From Rhodobiaceae bacterium (GTDB lineage: Bacteria > Pseudomonadota > Alphaproteobacteria > Rhizobiales > JANQQB01), in contig JANQQB010000263.1 in the NCBI GenBank assembly GCA_028285165.1, positions 1 through 36,204 of the forward strand: a DNA stretch of 36,204 bases, in the 5' to 3' direction. The notes below the pieces were generated by a model that worked only from the letters and a program-made list of their open reading frames with translations, was not told the origin of the DNA and did not search any database. Below, one piece after another: positions 32,356-36,204 of this stretch. Position numbers and translations under genes: made by a program. The stretch's first letter is position 1; the number at the start of each line of letters is the position of its first letter.

Positions 32356-33717
32356 TCACGATTCGGCATCGAACTCCAGCACCATGTGCGCCGGAAACGG
32401 CGTCGACCGATCCATCTCACCCTCGGCACCGTCTGCACGCCGCAGGCCCGGCCGCATCAGCACCGGCTTCAGCATTGCCGGAATGACCGCCCGGTTGATC
32501 GCGGCCCCGAAACACGTGTGCAGGCCATGGCCCCAGGGGATGTAGGTCTCGAACGTTCGAAACGGCTGAAAAGCGCTCGCATTCGAGACCGCATAGGTAT
32601 CGAACGTTGCCGACAGTGTGGCGGCCAGTAACATTGCGTCTTTCGGGATCGTGCGCTGCCGCAGCGTCGACGGCGCAATCACGGCGTCGCGAACGGCGCG
32701 GCGATAGACCAACGGCTGGTGCGGATTGAAGCGCAGCGCTTCCCAGATGTAGTTTTCCAGCAAGCCGTCATTGTCCGTCCGGGCCGCCTTTTGCGCGCGC
32801 GCCAGCGCATCCGGCCGGCGCAGCAATTCGTCCATCGCAAAAACGGAAGCCTTCGACAAAGTCGGGATTGCGCCGATGATCAGACCGATCAGATTGTTGC
32901 GGATGCCAAGATCGTTCATGCCCGGCACGTCGCTTTTCTGCAGGGCCAGACACCGGTTCAGGACATCGTCCGTATCGGTCGGATCGGCTTTGCGCGCCGC
33001 GATCGCCTGGTCGAGATAGGTCCGGCATTCCGACGCCGCATCGAGGGCCTTTTCCTCGACCCGCGGATCGGCGCCCAGATCGGAGAAAAGATACCAGAAC
33101 ATGATCGTCGCCCAGTCGATCATCTGCCGCTCCGACGGTCCCGGCGTGCCGAAATACGTCGCCACCATATCGGCCGGTACCCGCTGGGTCAGATCTCGCG
33201 GCAGATCGAGACGCAATGGAAAGGTCGCCAGAAGCTCCTCGGTACGCGCCTGGGCCCGCGGAACGATGATAGCCTCGACGTCTGTACGCCGGGCTGCCAG
33301 CCGCATGGCGGAGACATCGCGGGTGTAAGCCCAGCCGGGCTGCATGCCGAGAAAGAAGTTTTCACCATCGGTAATCCGGCGCATGCGCGGCTCATACACG
33401 ACCTCGAAATCCTGGTCCCGGCTGAGCACATCAAGCACGTCATCGTGCCGCGTGACGATCACCGTGCCGTTGTTCTCATAGGACCGGACCAGCGACCGGG
33501 ACAAGAGAAGGTTCGGCATGAAAGCGCGCAGGACCGCGAACACGCTGCGCTGACCTTCAACCGAGGCGAGCCGTGCCAGAAACTCCGAGCGGAACGCGCC
33601 CTTTGCCCGCATCGCCGCAAACGCCATTCCGGCAAGCCGGACGAGATTCACCAGCCCGGTCCACACGGACATGAAAAACGCGACGGGCGCGATTAGAAGG
33701 TTTTCAATCGCGGACAT
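32356..33717 (-). CDS. cytochrome P450 with unusual I-helix
   Basis: A 453-residue P450 with an N-terminal hydrophobic helix (about 1-35). The ExxR motif is E326-A-L-R329. The heme-thiolate loop is WGHGLHTCFGAAI with Cys402. The I-helix segment reads LIIGAIPTLSKA: aligned with the usual GGxDT the acid is Pro285, while Thr286 is kept. The charge normally used to protonate oxygen is thus missing, which suggests a peroxide-using or isomerase-type reaction, or a specialised monooxygenase. No ferredoxin or reductase gene is nearby. GGAG precedes the ATG. It lies 27 bases after the DyP-type peroxidase gene, in one operon. Confidence 0.87.
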   Translation of the reverse strand: MSAIENLLIAPVAFFMSVWTGLVNLVRLAGMAFAAMRAKGAFRSEFLARLASVEGQRSVFAVLRAFMPNLLLSRSLVRSYENNGTVIVTRHDDVLDVLSRDQDFEVVYEPRMRRITDGENFFLGMQPGWAYTRDVSAMRLAARRTDVEAIIVPRAQARTEELLATFPLRLDLPRDLTQRVPADMVATYFGTPGPSERQMIDWATIMFWYLFSDLGADPRVEEKALDAASECRTYLDQAIAARKADPTDTDDVLNRCLALQKSDVPGMNDLGIRNNLIGLIIGAIPTLSKASVFAMDELLRRPDALARAQKAARTDNDGLLENYIWEALRFNPHQPLVYRRAVRDAVIAPSTLRQRTIPKDAMLLAATLSATFDTYAVSNASAFQPFRTFETYIPWGHGLHTCFGAAINRAVIPAMLKPVLMRPGLRRADGAEGEMDRSTPFPAHMVLEFDAES

Positions 33718-33744
33718 GGAATTCTCCGTTACGCGGCATTCCGT

Positions 33745-35466
33745 TCAGGTCGGGTCGATGCTGCCCATCGCTATCATACGCAGGGCGGTCATACTCGGCA
33801 GGAAAAAATAATCGCCGCCGCGGGTCTCCACAAATTGCGGCAGACCATCGCAGATATAAGGCGGCTTACCGCTTTTCGGATCGGACGGAATGATGTGCCG
33901 TTTGTGCACTTCGTGGTTTCCGACAAGCGGACAGGTGTTGTTGCCCTGGTTGAAGTCCAGCGCGTACTGGATCCATTGCTGCTGCACGAATTCGAATTGG
34001 CGGAACAGGCTTGCGCAGATCGCCATGAACGCGATGCCCTGTTCGGTCTCGTCCGACCCGGCACCCGGCGTCGGATCGCCGTAAGGCAGGCCGCGGCGCA
34101 GGATTCGTCGACGCTTGTTGAGCTGTGTCTTGGCGTCCGGGTTCGCTCCGTTCAGATTGTTCAGAGGATCGAGATAGTCTCGTGTGTTCACCCGCCGCAA
34201 ATGCGACCCGCTCGGACAGCGAATGCCGGTGATGTCATTGCCGTACTTGAAATCGTTGATGGCCGCGGACGCGCGATAATGGGCCATGGCAGCGAGCGCG
34301 GCCTTCGGGTCTTCCGCATTCAAACCGAGATGCGTGCGGTAATCCTGCCATTGCGCATAGGTCGGATGGGTTTCGAGCGGCACCCCGTCTGGCCAACGGC
34401 CGACCACCTTGGCTTCCAGGGTCACCTTGGCCTCATCGATCGGTGCGTCCATGACCGCCGCGAACTTCTTGGCCTCTTTTGAAAAATAGTCCCGATAGGA
34501 CTCAACGTTCTGATGCAGTTTGCGGTAGGCCATGAAAGACCCGTTGCGCATGAATTCATGCGGTGCAGCCGTCGGCGGCAATTCCTGGCCCTCATCGGGG
34601 TGGCCGAGCAGGAACTCACCGGTCGCAATCGGTTCCCAGCCCGCCTTGCGGTTCATCCATTTGCCGCGGCCGCGGGCCCGGTCGGCTTCTTCTTTCGCCG
34701 GGAGCTGACCGGCAAACACCGGATCGCCGATACCATCGGCAAACCCGAAATGCTCCCGAGGCGTGGGCACCATTCCGATACCCTCGACGTTGTCGAAAAC
34801 CGCACTGGCCGCCTGGTACTCCTGGTCGCCGTTTGCCCCGTTCGTCGCCAGGATGCGGACGCCGCCAACCTCGGTGCACAGGTCGCGCAGCCATTGCGTC
34901 TGGTTTTCCAGGGCATCGACCGGCGTATCGGTGAAATCGACCACCCTGGCGTTCATGGACATCCAGATATGCACGGCATCCTCGGAACCCCGGTTGTTGT
35001 TCTTCCAGATCGGGTCCCATTTGTCGTCGAACGACGGCGCGGCCGGCCGCATCTTTTCAAGTCCGATCCGGTCATAGGTGCCGTAATTGCCATAGGTCAG
35101 ATCGTCTTCGGGCAATTCCAGAAGGCTGTCGCCGAGGATGAAGGCGCGGCTTTTCATGCCGTCGATGAATTCCTCCGGCATGCGCTGCAGCGTGCGCGTC
35201 GGCAGCCTCAACGCGGCCAGGCCAAAAAATGTAAAGCCGATATTGAGAGTGACATCCGGCGCGCCGCCGGGTTTCCCGACGGCCTCCGGATCCCGGTTCC
35301 AGCGCGTCGCCGTCGTCACTTTGTGGCGCACCGCCTCGACGAATTTCCGGCCGGCGAGCGCGTCGTCGATATGCAGGAAGAAGTAGCGCGCCTTCGGATA
35401 ATTGTGCCGTCCGTAGGCGCGCACGATGTTGCCCTGGATGTCGGCCAGATCGAGCTGTCGGGTCAT
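33745..35466 (-). CDS. DyP-type heme peroxidase
   Basis: A 573-residue member of the dye-decolorizing peroxidase family, larger than the usual 300-450. It shows the GxxDG motif in HFGFADGIGDP (residues 239-249, D244) and HEFMRNGSFMAYRKL (about 303-317). The proximal-ligand segment CPSGSHLRRVNTRDY holds H422, the expected heme ligand. These enzymes use hydrogen peroxide to oxidise varied substrates; the long form has insertions around 115-165 and 330-380. No signal peptide is evident. I chose the ATG at 35466 with GAGG before it; the frame is open 53 more codons, over the upstream gene. P450 and membrane-protein neighbours suggest a joint oxidative pathway. Confidence 0.92.
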   Translation of the reverse strand: MTRQLDLADIQGNIVRAYGRHNYPKARYFFLHIDDALAGRKFVEAVRHKVTTATRWNRDPEAVGKPGGAPDVTLNIGFTFFGLAALRLPTRTLQRMPEEFIDGMKSRAFILGDSLLELPEDDLTYGNYGTYDRIGLEKMRPAAPSFDDKWDPIWKNNNRGSEDAVHIWMSMNARVVDFTDTPVDALENQTQWLRDLCTEVGGVRILATNGANGDQEYQAASAVFDNVEGIGMVPTPREHFGFADGIGDPVFAGQLPAKEEADRARGRGKWMNRKAGWEPIATGEFLLGHPDEGQELPPTAAPHEFMRNGSFMAYRKLHQNVESYRDYFSKEAKKFAAVMDAPIDEAKVTLEAKVVGRWPDGVPLETHPTYAQWQDYRTHLGLNAEDPKAALAAMAHYRASAAINDFKYGNDITGIRCPSGSHLRRVNTRDYLDPLNNLNGANPDAKTQLNKRRRILRRGLPYGDPTPGAGSDETEQGIAFMAICASLFRQFEFVQQQWIQYALDFNQGNNTCPLVGNHEVHKRHIIPSDPKSGKPPYICDGLPQFVETRGGDYFFLPSMTALRMIAMGSIDPT

Positions 35467-35476
35467 GCGATATGCC

Positions 35477-36204
35477 TCATGGATTGACCGCGCCGGGATA
35501 CCGGGCGCTGACATATCCCGGTTTCTGGGTCGGACCTGTTCGATCTTCCGGCTTGTGGTCCTTGAGGAACTTGCCGAAAGCCTTGTGCAGGTCTTTGTCC
35601 CCTTCCCCCTGTTGTGCGACGACAAAGTCGGAAAAGTGCTGCTGCAGGTAGAGCGCTTTGAGCACGGACGTCAGATCCCCGTCCGGAGGCGGCGGAAACG
35701 GTTTGTTGCCCTGCTTCAATGCCAGGTTATAGGCAAAGGCGGCGGTCGCAGCGGTCACGCCAAGAGCCGCAAGCATCGTCCAGAATGCGCCCTCCAGGTT
35801 CCAGTCCTTGTTCAGGATAACCTCGAGCGCCGAGCCGCCAAGCCATACGATCAGGGCGAGCGCAAAGACTGCCAAAGGACCGAGCACCAGCAGCTTCAGG
35901 AAATCGAACGGCAAGGACGGCAAAGCCGGCAGGCGGGTGTAGTAGTCATGAAACGGCATGGTCGTCTCGATCTGACACCGCCGCATGGCGCGCACGAAGG
36001 AGGCAGCGTCGGTCACGTCGTCGAAGCCGGCGCAGTTTTCGAACACGGCCCGCATCTCCGCTTCCGCGCTGTCCCAAAGCGCTGACAGATAGGCGTCGCG
36101 AACGGATCCCTGTTGGCGCTCGGTCAGGTCCGCCGGAAGGGGCGCCCCCTCTTCGGTCACGGCATCGATATCGGCAGCGAACAGCAGGTAGGAACACGGC
36201 AGAT
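35477..36204 (-). CDS. two-helix membrane protein, 5' end outside the window
   Basis: The frame is open to the window edge and reads LPCSYLLFAADIDAVTEEGA before the first possible internal start (GTG at 36160). The true start therefore probably lies beyond 36204. The visible part has a helical N-terminal domain and two membrane helices (about LLVLGPLAVFALALIVWLGG and FWTMLAALGVTAATAAFAYNLAL). A Pro-rich linker and a helical C-terminal tail follow. It is first of at least three genes running into the DyP-type peroxidase, with a ten-base gap. The function is unknown, and it could anchor or supply the two heme enzymes downstream. Confidence 0.75.
   Translation of the reverse strand, partial: LPCSYLLFAADIDAVTEEGAPLPADLTERQQGSVRDAYLSALWDSAEAEMRAVFENCAGFDDVTDAASFVRAMRRCQIETTMPFHDYYTRLPALPSLPFDFLKLLVLGPLAVFALALIVWLGGSALEVILNKDWNLEGAFWTMLAALGVTAATAAFAYNLALKQGNKPFPPPPDGDLTSVLKALYLQQHFSDFVVAQQGEGDKDLHKAFGKFLKDHKPEDRTGPTQKPGYVSARYPGAVNP

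Overview
The window is a contiguous, high-GC chromosomal segment from an alphaproteobacterium. This rests on a DUF3126-type protein, a CHCC zinc-finger protein next to an FAD monooxygenase, an alphaproteobacterial style of C-terminal sorting signal (VPLPPA...), dense short-gap operons and frequent GTG starts. A Rhodospirillales- or Hyphomicrobiales-like lineage fits, but I cannot name a genus. I see no rRNA, CRISPR array, insertion sequence or phage module. There is one tRNA-Leu.

Left part (1-15.5 kb) is mostly housekeeping. It holds a gamma-class carbonic anhydrase-like protein, a small membrane protein, an unknown membrane-anchored protein, a DUF3126-type protein and serine acetyltransferase (cysE). 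Two overlapping alpha/beta hydrolases follow, then a zinc-finger protein with an FAD monooxygenase and a CinA/MoaB-type molybdopterin-binding protein. Next come gpt, then gph and rpe as a coupled pair, a LysE exporter coupled to a B3/B4-domain protein behind an AraC regulator, a secreted repeat protein, and an ectoine-hydrolase-like M24 protein.

Middle part (15.9-26.8 kb) is accessory. Immediately after tRNA-Leu lies a run of surface-glycan-type genes: an unknown protein, a DxD glycosyltransferase, two sulfotransferases, a SAM methyltransferase, a GT4 with a C-terminal extension, a protein of degenerate RTX-like repeats, a tandem double-FkbM methyltransferase, and a TPR protein with a GT9-like C-terminus. 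It ends at a PEP-CTERM-type surface protein. That protein's promoter and signal peptide lie in a strikingly AT-rich patch, while its body has normal host composition, so the gene looks mosaic. My reading, as inference, is a locus that builds and sulfates/methylates a surface glycan, possibly on the repeat protein or the sorted protein.

Right part (26.8-36.2 kb) starts with two translationally coupled secreted SH3-like proteins. The larger carries four copies of an apparently undescribed cysteine-paired repeat. Then come a SnoaL-like protein, a peptidoglycan-binding protein with an HExxH motif, an AI-2E-family transporter, and an operon of a two-helix membrane protein (cut by the window edge), a DyP-type peroxidase and an unusual cytochrome P450. 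The P450 lacks the I-helix acid.

All calls come from reading translated sequence and motifs by eye. No database search was run.
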